The position numbers were made by a program, and so were the translations under genes. The notes below the pieces were generated by a model that was given only the letters and a program-made list of their open reading frames with translations, ran no database searches and was not told the DNA's origin. 17,082 bases of DNA from Ruminococcaceae bacterium UBA2806 (GTDB lineage Bacteria; Bacillota; Clostridia; Oscillospirales; Acutalibacteraceae): positions 8,616-25,697 of the forward strand of contig DEHG01000120.1 of the NCBI GenBank assembly GCA_002351795.1, in the 5' to 3' direction. This document shows positions 1 to 7,130 of this stretch, piece after piece (the stretch's first letter is position 1; every line of letters begins with the position of its first letter).

Positions 1-332
1 AGCAGCCCCCGGTACAGTCCTATCAGCCGCATGCTTATCAACAGCCGGAGTATCAGAAGGCTCAGAATAATGTAAACAGCTTTAATGAACAGGGAGCATA
101 TATTGATCCTTCGTGGCCTGTAAGAAGTAAGGTGGCAGCCGGATTGCTTGCGCTTTTTCTGGGCAGTTTTGGAATACATAAGTTCTATCTCGGCAAGCCG
201 GGACTCGGAATTCTCTATCTGATATTTTGCTGGACATACATTCCGTCTATTATCTCTTTTGTTGAGGCTATAATCTATTTAACATCCGGAGATATTGACT
301 TCCAGCTTAAAAACAAGGTCAGAATTATGTAG
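1..332 (+). CDS. TM2 domain-containing membrane protein, 3' end (partial)
   Basis: The reading frame is open from the left edge (first full codon at position 3) to a TAG at 330-332, so the true start lies outside the window. The visible 109 residues begin with about 40 residues rich in Gln, Pro, Tyr and Asn, a low-complexity cytosolic-type segment. Two hydrophobic segments follow, separated by the motif GIHKFYLGKPGLG. This G-x-H-K/R-FYLG signature between two membrane spans is characteristic of the TM2 domain family (established family knowledge). The molecular function of bacterial TM2 proteins is poorly defined. A GTG at 132 could be read as a start, but the open frame continues upstream, has no good ribosome binding site there, and reads as a natural Q/P-rich TM2 leader, so I treat the gene as partial. 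A terminator follows 24 nt downstream. Confidence 0.85.
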   Translation, partial: QPPVQSYQPHAYQQPEYQKAQNNVNSFNEQGAYIDPSWPVRSKVAAGLLALFLGSFGIHKFYLGKPGLGILYLIFCWTYIPSIISFVEAIIYLTSGDIDFQLKNKVRIM

Positions 333-356
333 CATTTATTATAGCAAAATAGTAAG

Positions 357-393
357 CACCGGACAGTCCATAAGGATTGCCCGGTGAATTTTT
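357..393 (+). terminator. Rho-independent terminator after the TM2 gene
   Basis: A 13-position stem (357-369 with 374-386) closes on the loop ATAA. It carries one A-C mismatch and one G-T wobble. A run of five T follows at 389-393. It lies 24 nt after the TM2 stop codon, the expected place to end that transcript. Confidence 0.8.
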
Positions 394-469
394 AATGGTC
401 TTTGTATGTTTTCAACAAAAAACAGGATGTGACTTTGTCAGCTGTGATAATTTTAGAACAAAAAAACCA

Positions 470-498
470 TTGACTTTAACCCTTTAAAGTGATATACT
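470..498 (+). promoter_or_regulatory. Orphan sigma-A type promoter with dyad operator in the spacer
   Basis: TTGACT (470-475) and TATACT (493-498) are separated by 17 nt, a near-consensus housekeeping promoter. Overlapping the -35 and the spacer is a perfect 7-bp dyad, ACTTTAA-CCCT-TTAAAGT (473-490). A dyad placed between the boxes is the layout used by MerR-family activators, although those usually act on 19-20 bp spacers. No rightward gene lies downstream before the oppositely oriented amidohydrolase, and no regulator gene is adjacent, so its target is unknown. The 5-kb-scale context gives no candidate; a small RNA or a promoter left behind by a deletion are both possible. Confidence 0.5.
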
Positions 499-594
499 GT
501 ATAAGTATCATGCCTTTTGATGTAAAATATATATGATTTATGCACGAAGACCCATTGATTCATTTAAAGTATAGTAAACGACATTAACTTAGTT

Positions 595-679
595 TGTCAT
601 CCTGAGCGAAAGCGAATGGACTTTGAAAGGTGCGGAATAGGTGAAAAGATTATTCGCCGCTGCGCTCCTCAGAATGACA
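595..679. repeat. Palindromic interspersed repeat (MITE/REP-like), about 85 bp
   Basis: The ends are imperfect inverted repeats: TGTCATCCTGAGCG at the left (595-608), and the complement of TGTCATTCTGAGGAGCG at the right (663-679). A further complementary pair, GCGAAT (612-617) and ATTCGC (652-657), lies inside, so the whole element can fold into one long imperfect hairpin with a loop of about 34 nt. Sequences beginning TGTCATTCTGAGCG are, from general knowledge, widespread interspersed palindromes in many bacterial genomes; I cannot confirm copy number here. It lies just downstream of the stop of the leftward amidohydrolase and might act as its 3' mRNA structure. With the promoter region it accounts for the gene-free stretch 333-716; I see no gene there. 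Confidence 0.7.
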
Positions 680-716
680 TATGTAAAAAAATGACTATGA
701 TGGTGAACAGAAGCTT

Positions 717-1568
717 TTATTCTGTTTTTTCGTCTGTGATCGCCAGCAGCCTTTCAGCGTTTTTGTGTAGTATGAGTTCCTTTTCGTTGTCTGAAAGACC
801 TTTGAGGGAACGGAAATGTTCAAGGCTTGCTTTCTGATCCGTCCACGGGCAGTCGGTAGCAAAAAGAATTTTCTCTGCGCCATGAGCTTTTATTATCTGT
901 ACAACATCGTCATCGGTATTATTGCAGAAGCTCAGAAGTGACGGGAAAGCGCAGCTGATATCAATGTAACAGTTTGCACCGACAAGATGCTTTCTAACCT
1001 CGTCGGACATCATCATTCCGCCTAAATGGGCGAATATCATAAATGGCTTGTCTGCTGCGGCGTCTTTCATTGCTTTATCAAGAACTGCCCTTCCTTTTTC
1101 GGGCGGACAGTGTATTATATCAAAGGCCGGGTCAACTCCCGAATGGGTAATGACTAAAAGTCCCAGACGGGCACATTCGGTTATTATTTTTATATATCTT
1201 TCATCGTCAATAAAAGTACCTGTGTAATCGGGGTGTATTTTTATCCCCTTGAAGCCCTGCTCTTTGAGATACAGAAGCTTTCCCGCCGTATCTTCATCAT
1301 CAGGGTGTATTCCCCCGAAGGATATCAGGTTATCGTATGTATCATTGACAGCCTTTGCAAATTTATTTATCGTGTCAAACTGACCTGCTTTTGTGGCAAC
1401 AGGCAGAATGACTGATCTGTCGATCCCGGCGGATCTCATGCTGTCAAGAAGTCCCTGCAATGTACCGTCTGTATGCGCATAAACGTCTTTAGCGGACTTT
1501 TTCAGCATCGCTATCGTGCGGGCGGCTATTTTATCGGGGTATACATGCGTATGAAAATCAATTACCAT
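717..1568 (-). CDS. Metal-dependent amidohydrolase (amidohydrolase 2 / ACMSD-like TIM barrel)
   Basis: The product is 283 residues, close to the usual length of small amidohydrolase-2 (PF04909-like) proteins. Visible landmarks are the N-terminal metal-binding H-x-H in DFHTH (His6, His8), GGIHPDDED (His88), KIHPDY (His112), THSG (His142), FAHLGG (His181) and the C-terminal FATDCPW containing Asp239. The HxH, mid-chain His and late Asp are the expected divalent-metal ligands and catalytic acid of a cytosolic TIM-barrel hydrolase or decarboxylase. No signal peptide is present. The ATG is preceded at about 7 nt by AGGTG on the coding strand, which supports the start. The gene is divergent from the symporter operon and shares a 154-nt gap with it, so co-regulation is possible. 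The substrate cannot be read from the sequence. Confidence 0.85.
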   Translation of the reverse strand: MVIDFHTHVYPDKIAARTIAMLKKSAKDVYAHTDGTLQGLLDSMRSAGIDRSVILPVATKAGQFDTINKFAKAVNDTYDNLISFGGIHPDDEDTAGKLLYLKEQGFKGIKIHPDYTGTFIDDERYIKIITECARLGLLVITHSGVDPAFDIIHCPPEKGRAVLDKAMKDAAADKPFMIFAHLGGMMMSDEVRKHLVGANCYIDISCAFPSLLSFCNNTDDDVVQIIKAHGAEKILFATDCPWTDQKASLEHFRSLKGLSDNEKELILHKNAERLLAITDEKTE

Positions 1569-1630
1569 AATAATTCACCTTTTTATTATATATATTATCA
1601 ATGCTGTTAATGTATGTTTGGGTGTCCTGC

Positions 1631-1650
1631 GGCTTTGAAATTTTAAAGCC
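1631..1650. promoter_or_regulatory. 20-bp imperfect palindrome, candidate operator in the divergent gap
   Basis: GGCTTTGAAA faces TTTTAAAGCC, giving 10-bp arms with one mismatched pair and no spacer. It overlaps the -35 box (1635-1640) of the symporter promoter and lies 63 nt upstream of the leftward amidohydrolase start. This is where a repressor controlling one or both directions would bind. No regulator gene is adjacent. The role is inferred from position and symmetry only. Confidence 0.45.
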
Positions 1651-1663
1651 CTATCACTATAAC
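1635..1663 (+). promoter_or_regulatory. Sigma-A type promoter of the symporter-paaK-ior operon
   Basis: TTGAAA (1635-1640) and TATAAC (1658-1663) are separated by exactly 17 nt. Transcription would begin near 1670, leaving a leader of about 50 nt before the ATG at 1723. That leader is too short to hold a typical riboswitch. Confidence 0.65.
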
Positions 1664-1722
1664 ATATATTGAATAAATTAATTTTCTTTAACAGAAATAA
1701 AAAACAAAGGGGAAGAAAAACA

Positions 1723-3429
1723 ATGGATATGGTTATCAAAGTCCTGTTTCTGGTCATATTCTTTGCAATAATGATCGGCGTCGGCATATACTGCCGCAAG
1801 CAGGCAACAGACGTAAACGGTTTTGTACTCGGCAACCGTTCTGTAGGCCCGTGGCTTACTGCATTTGCTTTCGGTACATCTTATTTTTCAGCCGTAATTT
1901 TTGTAGGCTATGCAGGTCAGTTCGGCTGGAAATTCGGTCTGGCTTCAACATGGATAGGTCTTGGAAATGCCTTTATCGGTTCGCTTATGGCGTGGAAGAT
2001 GCTGGGCAGACGTACCCGTGTAATGACACAGCATCTCAATTCCGCTACAATGCCCGACTTTTTCTTCAAGCGCTACAATTCAAAGGCGTTGAAGATAGCA
2101 GCGTCAATTATCATCTTTATTTTCCTTATCCCGTATACAGCATCCCTGTATAACGGACTTTCAAGACTGTTTGAAATGGCGTTCCACATTCCTTATACAT
2201 ACTGCGTTATAGCAATGGCAGTGCTGACAGGCATATATGTTGTGCTGGGCGGATATATGGCGACTGCGATAAATGACTTTATTCAGGGTATCATAATGAT
2301 CGGCGGAATAATTGCCGTTATTGTTGCAGTTCTTCATGTAAACGGCGGTCTTGTTGAAAGTATTGCAAAACTTTCTCAGCAGGGCGCAGACTTCAAGACA
2401 GCCGCAGGAACACCCTTCCAGGGCGTATATACATCATTCTTCGGACCGGATATACTTGCGCTGATCGGTGTCGTAATTCTTACATCACTCGGTACATGGG
2501 GACTTCCTCAGATGGTGCAGAAGTTCTACGCTATAAAGTCCGAAAAATCTATCGGCACAGGTACAATAGTTTCTACCGCTTTTGCTATCATAGTAGCAGG
2601 CGGATGTTATTTCCTCGGCGGCTTCGGCAGACTTTTCGGTCAGCCGGGTGAGGACGGAAAGCCCGTTGGCGGATTTGACAATATCATCCCGACAATGCTT
2701 GAAAATCTTTCGCCGCTGCTCATAGGAATAGTTGTGGTTCTCGTTCTTTCCGCTTCAATGAGTACTCTTTCAAGTCTTGTGCTTACATCAAGCTCGGTTC
2801 TTACGATCGACTTTATTGATCCGGTATTCTGCAAAAAGAAAGCTATGGATGAAAAGAAAAAGGTTCTCTGCATGAGAATATTCATAGTATTCTTTATTGC
2901 TGTTTCCGCTGTAATAGCTATTGTTCAGGCAAGCTCACCCGTACTCTTTATCTCTCAGATGATGGGCGTATCATGGGGCGCACTTGCAGGCGCATTCCTT
3001 GCTCCGTTTATGTATGGTCTTTATCTCAAGAGGGTCCCCACGGGCGCAGTATGGATGAACTTTGTGATCGGTATAGGTATTTCGCTCGCTTCGTTCATAT
3101 GCAATCTTACAGGCGCAAAGTTTGACAATCCCGTTCTTGAATATTTCAAGTCACCAATAAACGCCGGTATGCTTGCAATGGTATTAGGATTGATCCTCAC
3201 TCCCTTGGCTGCAGGTATTGCTCCTTCAAAGGACAAGGAAAGAGTAGAGCAGATCTTCTCCTGCTATCAGAAGAAGATCACGGTTTCTTCAAGACTTTCT
3301 ATCGAGGAGGATGAAGAAGATTTCCCGGTATTGAGCGAAATGATAGATAACAATAACACAGGTAAAGCTGCAGCTAAGGCTGTTAAAACTCAGAAACCCA
3401 ATACACAGAATAAAAAGAAAAGGAAATGA
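1723..3429 (+). CDS. Sodium:solute symporter (SSF family), candidate carboxylic acid importer
   Basis: From the ATG at 1723 the product is 568 residues. An in-frame ATG at 1669 sits at the predicted transcription start and lacks a ribosome binding site, whereas 1723 is preceded by AGGGGAAG at about 7 nt, so I choose 1723. The protein is strongly hydrophobic with roughly 12-13 membrane spans. It shows SSF-family landmarks: VLGGYMATAINDFIQG (174-189, matching the conserved GGY-x-A-x(3)-D-x-x-Q region) and the Ser-rich SASMSTLSS helix (343-351), where sodium-site hydroxyl residues usually lie. An extra C-terminal cytosolic tail of about 60 residues is first acidic (IEEDEEDF) and then Lys-rich. 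Being first in an operon with paaK and iorAB suggests it imports an arylacetate or similar acid, but the family also carries pantothenate, proline, sugars and acetate. The stop codon overlaps the upstream ATG candidate of paaK. Confidence 0.88.
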   Translation: MDMVIKVLFLVIFFAIMIGVGIYCRKQATDVNGFVLGNRSVGPWLTAFAFGTSYFSAVIFVGYAGQFGWKFGLASTWIGLGNAFIGSLMAWKMLGRRTRVMTQHLNSATMPDFFFKRYNSKALKIAASIIIFIFLIPYTASLYNGLSRLFEMAFHIPYTYCVIAMAVLTGIYVVLGGYMATAINDFIQGIIMIGGIIAVIVAVLHVNGGLVESIAKLSQQGADFKTAAGTPFQGVYTSFFGPDILALIGVVILTSLGTWGLPQMVQKFYAIKSEKSIGTGTIVSTAFAIIVAGGCYFLGGFGRLFGQPGEDGKPVGGFDNIIPTMLENLSPLLIGIVVVLVLSASMSTLSSLVLTSSSVLTIDFIDPVFCKKKAMDEKKKVLCMRIFIVFFIAVSAVIAIVQASSPVLFISQMMGVSWGALAGAFLAPFMYGLYLKRVPTGAVWMNFVIGIGISLASFICNLTGAKFDNPVLEYFKSPINAGMLAMVLGLILTPLAAGIAPSKDKERVEQIFSCYQKKITVSSRLSIEEDEEDFPVLSEMIDNNNTGKAAAKAVKTQKPNTQNKKKRK

Positions 3430-3434
3430 TCAAC

Positions 3435-4736
3435 ATGATGTTTCAGAAGGACATTGAAACGATGCCCCGTGAACAGATCGAGGCAATCCAGCTTGAGCGT
3501 CTCAAGGAGACAGTAAAGTACTGCTACGACAATGTACCGCTTTATAACAAGCGGCTTACAGACTGCGGTGTAGGCGACGGCTCAAAGATCAGAACTCTGT
3601 CGGATATCCAGTATATCCCCTTTACCACAAAGGATGATTTCCGTGACAATTATCCTTTTGGTCTTATGGCTGCGCCGATGAAGGATATCGTGCGTATCCA
3701 TGCTTCATCAGGAACAACAGGCAAGCCCACTGTAGGCGTATACACAAAAGAGGATATAAAGCTCTGGGCTGATCTTGTATCCCGTGTAGCAGTTGCAGGA
3801 GGAGTTACATCTGAGGATATCATTCAGATAAGCTTCGGATACGGTCTGTTTACAGGCGCTCTGGGACTCCATTACGGTATGGAAAATATCGGCGCAACAG
3901 TTATCCCGGCTTCTTCAGGCAATACAGTAAAACAGCTTATGATGATGCGTGACTACGGCGTTACGGGTCTTGTTGCAACTCCCTCATATGCTCTCTATCT
4001 TTCGGAGGCAATGAAGGATGAAGGCTATCCGCTTTCCGACTACAAGCTCAGACTTGGCATACTCGGTTCAGAGCCGTGTACACCTGCAATGCGTTCACAG
4101 ATTGAAGCCAATTTCAATATCCGTGTATCCGATAACTATGGTATGACGGAGCTTGGCGGTCCCGGTGTATCCGGCGACTGCGAGGCAAGAAACGGTATGC
4201 ATTTTGCAGAGGATCATTTCCTGCCTGAGATAATTGATTCCGATACAGGAAAGCGTCTCGGTGAAGGCGAGGTCGGTGAACTTGTCATCACAACTCTTAC
4301 AAGAAGAGGTATGCCGGTACTCCGCTACAGGACAAAGGATATCACAAAGATAACATATGAGCCATGCTCCTGCGGAAGAACTCATGCAAGAATGGCAAAG
4401 ACTATGGGCAGAACGGATGATATGCTTATCATCAAGGGCGTAAACGTTTTTCCGACTCAGATAGAAAACATACTTATCACGATCAAGGATATCGCTCCGC
4501 ATTATATGCTGGTAATTACAAGAGAGAATTACAGAGACAGCCTTGAGATCAAGGTCGAGCTTGAAAATGTCGAGCTGCTTGAAAACTATCAGCGCCTGAG
4601 CGATCTGAAAAAGCATATCGAGGCAAAGATGCAGTCCATACTTGGTCTGCGTACAAAGGTAACACTTGTTGCGCCGAAGACTATCGAGCGTTTCCAGGGC
4701 AAGGCAAAGAGGATCGTTGATCTGAGAAATAAGTAA
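3435..4736 (+). CDS. paaK: Phenylacetate-CoA ligase, copy 1 (AMP-forming)
   Basis: This is a 433-residue member of the adenylate-forming PaaK family, which converts an aryl acid, ATP and CoA to aryl-CoA, AMP and PPi in the cytosol. Motifs in order: P-loop-like SSGTTGKPTV (91-100), YGMTELGGPGV (235-245), CSCGR (311-315, a Cys pair common in this family), RTDDMLIIKGVNVFPTQIE (326-344), and the C-terminal GKAKRIVD with Lys423 as the expected catalytic lysine. Length is typical. ATG codons occur at 3426, 3435 and 3438; AGGA at 3421-3424 lies only 1 nt from the first but 10 nt from the second, so 3435 is preferred. Translation is probably coupled to the symporter, whose TGA is at 3427-3429. It is followed 27 nt later by iorA, which pairs arylacyl-CoA formation with a 2-oxoacid oxidoreductase. 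True substrate specificity is unknown. Confidence 0.92.
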   Translation: MMFQKDIETMPREQIEAIQLERLKETVKYCYDNVPLYNKRLTDCGVGDGSKIRTLSDIQYIPFTTKDDFRDNYPFGLMAAPMKDIVRIHASSGTTGKPTVGVYTKEDIKLWADLVSRVAVAGGVTSEDIIQISFGYGLFTGALGLHYGMENIGATVIPASSGNTVKQLMMMRDYGVTGLVATPSYALYLSEAMKDEGYPLSDYKLRLGILGSEPCTPAMRSQIEANFNIRVSDNYGMTELGGPGVSGDCEARNGMHFAEDHFLPEIIDSDTGKRLGEGEVGELVITTLTRRGMPVLRYRTKDITKITYEPCSCGRTHARMAKTMGRTDDMLIIKGVNVFPTQIENILITIKDIAPHYMLVITRENYRDSLEIKVELENVELLENYQRLSDLKKHIEAKMQSILGLRTKVTLVAPKTIERFQGKAKRIVDLRNK

Positions 4737-4763
4737 TACAGCATTAAAAAAGAGGTAAGAAAG

Positions 4764-6503
4764 ATGAAAGAGTTATTGATCGGTAATGCAGCTCTCTCAC
4801 GAGGAATATATGAGGCAGGCTGCTCCGTAATTTCAAGCTATCCCGGAACTCCGAGTACGGAGATAACCGAGGAATTTGCAAAATACAGCGATGTATACTG
4901 CGAATGGGCGCCCAATGAAAAGGTTGCAATGGAAACAGCCTTCGGCGCCTCACTCAGAGGCAAGCGTTCAGCCTGCTGCATGAAGCATGTAGGTCTGAAT
5001 GTTGCTGCCGACCCGCTTTTCACAATGTCATATACAGGCGTTAATGCAGGTATGGTGATCTGTGTGGCAGACGACCCCGGAATGCATTCATCACAGAATG
5101 AGCAGGATTCACGTCATTATGCCGCCGCTGCAAAGGTTCCTATGCTTGAGCCGTCGGATTCTCAGGAGGCACTCGATTTTGCAAAGATCGCCTTTGAAAT
5201 GTCCGAGCAGTTCGATACTCCTGTATTCATTAAAATGTGTACCCGTGTTGCCCATTCTCAGAGTATAGTTGAAAAGGGCGAAAGGGTCGAGGTCACAAAG
5301 GAATATGTAAAGAATCCTAAGAAATATATAATGGCGCCTGCAAATGCAATAGCCCGCCATCCCTTTGTTGAGGAGAGAACAAGAAAGCTGACCGAATATG
5401 CGGAGACTTCACCTCTTAACAGAATTGAAGAAGGAAACGGCGGATATGACTTCGGCATCATCACTTCATCAACGTCATATCAGTATGTTAAAGAGGTTTT
5501 CGGGGACAGCGTTTCTGTGCTGAAGCTTGGCATGGTAAATCCGCTTCCCGTAAAGCTCATAAAGGATTTTGCTGCAAAGGTCGGCAAGGTATATGTTATC
5601 GAGGAGCTTGATCCTGTAATTGAAACTCACTGCAAAACGATAGGCGTTGACGCTGTAGGCAAGGATAAGTTCTCTATACTCGGTGAATTTTCACAGAAAA
5701 CTATTGCAAAGGCATTTGATATGCCCGCAAAGGAAAATGTCTGTCTGGATACGGATATCCCCGTAAGACCGCCTATGATGTGCGCCGGCTGTCCCCACAG
5801 AGGAATGTACTATGTTCTTGCAAAGAATAAGATCACTGTCCTCGGTGATATCGGCTGCTACACTCTTGGTTCAATGCCGCCCCTTAATGCGCTTGATATG
5901 ACATTGTGCATGGGTGCATCCGTTTCGGGACTTCACGGCTATAACAAGGCAGGCGGTGAGGAGACTGAAAATAAGACAGTATGTGTTATCGGTGACTCAA
6001 CCTTCATGCATTCGGGCGTTACAGGTCTTATCAATATTGCATACAACGGTTCAAATTCGACCGTTATCATCCTTGATAACTCCATCACAGGTATGACAGG
6101 ACATCAGCAGAACCCGACTACAGGTTATAATATAAAGGGTGACCCCGCAGGCAAGGTCGATCTTGAAAGCCTTTGTCATTCAGTGGGCATAAATTCTGTA
6201 AGAGTTGTTGACCCGTATAATCTTGAGGAATGTGAAAAAGTCGTTAAAGAGGAGCTTGCAAAGAACGAGCCTTCCGTTATCATTTCCCGCAGACCCTGCG
6301 TTCTGCTCAAATATGTCAAGCCGAAGAAACCGCTTCATGTCAATACTGAAAAGTGCAGAGGCTGCAAACGCTGCATGAAGTTCGGCTGTCCGGCAATTTC
6401 CTTCCGTGACGGTCATGCAGTAGTTGACAGTACGCTGTGTATAGGCTGCGGCGTATGCGCCGGACTTTGTCCCTTTGATGCATTTGAAAGTGAGGGTGAA
6501 TGA
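4764..6503 (+). CDS. iorA: Indolepyruvate:ferredoxin oxidoreductase, alpha subunit
   Basis: The 579-residue catalytic subunit interconverts aryl 2-oxoacid plus CoA with arylacetyl-CoA, CO2 and reduced ferredoxin, using thiamine diphosphate. The N-terminal pyrimidine-binding domain carries SYPGTPSTE (25-33) and APNEKVAME (49-57; Glu52 is the likely TPP-activating Glu). The TPP/Mg domain has CAGCPHRG (340-347), GDIGCYTLG (361-369), GDSTFMHSG (410-418) and ILDNSITGMTGHQQ (436-449). The C-terminus has two ferredoxin-type motifs, Cys531-534-537-542 and Cys559-562-565-569, the first with the 4-residue final spacing seen in this family. The length matches IorA. GAGG lies 8 nt before the ATG. It is coupled to iorB: the two genes meet at an ATGA junction. 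A related aryl or branched 2-oxoacid specificity cannot be excluded. Confidence 0.95.
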   Translation: MKELLIGNAALSRGIYEAGCSVISSYPGTPSTEITEEFAKYSDVYCEWAPNEKVAMETAFGASLRGKRSACCMKHVGLNVAADPLFTMSYTGVNAGMVICVADDPGMHSSQNEQDSRHYAAAAKVPMLEPSDSQEALDFAKIAFEMSEQFDTPVFIKMCTRVAHSQSIVEKGERVEVTKEYVKNPKKYIMAPANAIARHPFVEERTRKLTEYAETSPLNRIEEGNGGYDFGIITSSTSYQYVKEVFGDSVSVLKLGMVNPLPVKLIKDFAAKVGKVYVIEELDPVIETHCKTIGVDAVGKDKFSILGEFSQKTIAKAFDMPAKENVCLDTDIPVRPPMMCAGCPHRGMYYVLAKNKITVLGDIGCYTLGSMPPLNALDMTLCMGASVSGLHGYNKAGGEETENKTVCVIGDSTFMHSGVTGLINIAYNGSNSTVIILDNSITGMTGHQQNPTTGYNIKGDPAGKVDLESLCHSVGINSVRVVDPYNLEECEKVVKEELAKNEPSVIISRRPCVLLKYVKPKKPLHVNTEKCRGCKRCMKFGCPAISFRDGHAVVDSTLCIGCGVCAGLCPFDAFESEGE

Positions 6504-6505
6504 TA

Positions 6506-7078
6506 ATGGCTGTTAAAAATATAATGATCGTCGGCGTCGGCGGTCAGGGTTCTCTTTTGGCGTCAAAGCTTTTAGGAAGACTTCTGGTTGACGAGGGCTT
6601 TGATGTAAAGGTAAGCGAGGTTCACGGCATGAGTCAGAGAGGCGGCTCTGTTGTTACATATGTACGATTCGGTGACAGGGTATATTCTCCTGTTATCGAA
6701 GAGGGCGAAGCTGACTTTATTGTAAGCTTTGAAAAGATAGAGGCTGCAAGATATATAAAAGACCTGAAAAAGGGTGGTACGGTCATCGTCAATACACAGC
6801 AGATAGACCCCATGCCCGTTATCATCGGCAGCACGACCTATCCCGAAAACGTTCTTGACGAAATGAAGTCAAAGGGCGTTCACGTTGACGACATTGATGC
6901 GCTTTCCCTTGCAGAACAGGCTGGTTCTGTAAAAGCCTGCAATATCGTACTCATGGGCAGACTTGCAAAGTATTTTGACATACCAAAGGAAAAATGGGAA
7001 GCTGCAATTGAAAAGTGCGTTAAACCTAATTTCATAGAAATCAACAAAAAAGCATTTGAACTCGGATTTGATAAGTAA
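6506..7078 (+). CDS. iorB: Indolepyruvate:ferredoxin oxidoreductase, beta/gamma-type subunit
   Basis: A 190-residue partner subunit of IorA from the pyruvate:ferredoxin oxidoreductase gamma-domain family. It opens with the glycine-rich signature IMIVGVGGQGSLLASKLLG (6-24) and continues with EVHGMSQRGGSVVTYVRFG, both hallmarks of this subunit and of its docking onto IorA. Two starts are possible: ATG 6500, which overlaps the iorA TGA, and ATG 6506. The GAGGG at 6492-6496 is 3 nt from the first and 9 nt from the second, so 6506 is preferred; the choice changes two residues. Overlap with iorA implies translational coupling and equal stoichiometry. A 52-nt gap separates it from the second paaK. 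Confidence 0.94.
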   Translation: MAVKNIMIVGVGGQGSLLASKLLGRLLVDEGFDVKVSEVHGMSQRGGSVVTYVRFGDRVYSPVIEEGEADFIVSFEKIEAARYIKDLKKGGTVIVNTQQIDPMPVIIGSTTYPENVLDEMKSKGVHVDDIDALSLAEQAGSVKACNIVLMGRLAKYFDIPKEKWEAAIEKCVKPNFIEINKKAFELGFDK

Positions 7079-7130
7079 TAGTTCAGAGCAGCAATAAATC
7101 AGGAAATCAAATGAATAAAAGGAAAGAGTG

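Noticed and set aside
616..837. 73-residue rightward open frame
   Set aside because: It begins inside the palindromic repeat and runs antisense into the amidohydrolase gene, has no ribosome binding site, and encodes a low-complexity Ser/Phe-rich peptide.
1569..1630. Leftward promoter for the amidohydrolase
   Set aside because: TATAAT-like sequence exists on the minus strand near the start codon, but no -35 fits at 16-18 nt and the resulting leader would be only about 12 nt, so I did not annotate it.
1669..1722. 18-residue N-terminal extension of the symporter from ATG 1669
   Set aside because: That ATG coincides with the predicted transcription start, lacks a ribosome binding site, and the extension is charged (NRNKKQRGRK) unlike an SSF N-terminus.
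4095..4616. 173-residue leftward open frame inside paaK copy 1
   Set aside because: Antisense shadow of a well-supported gene; Cys/Tyr/Ile-rich with no motif or ribosome binding site.
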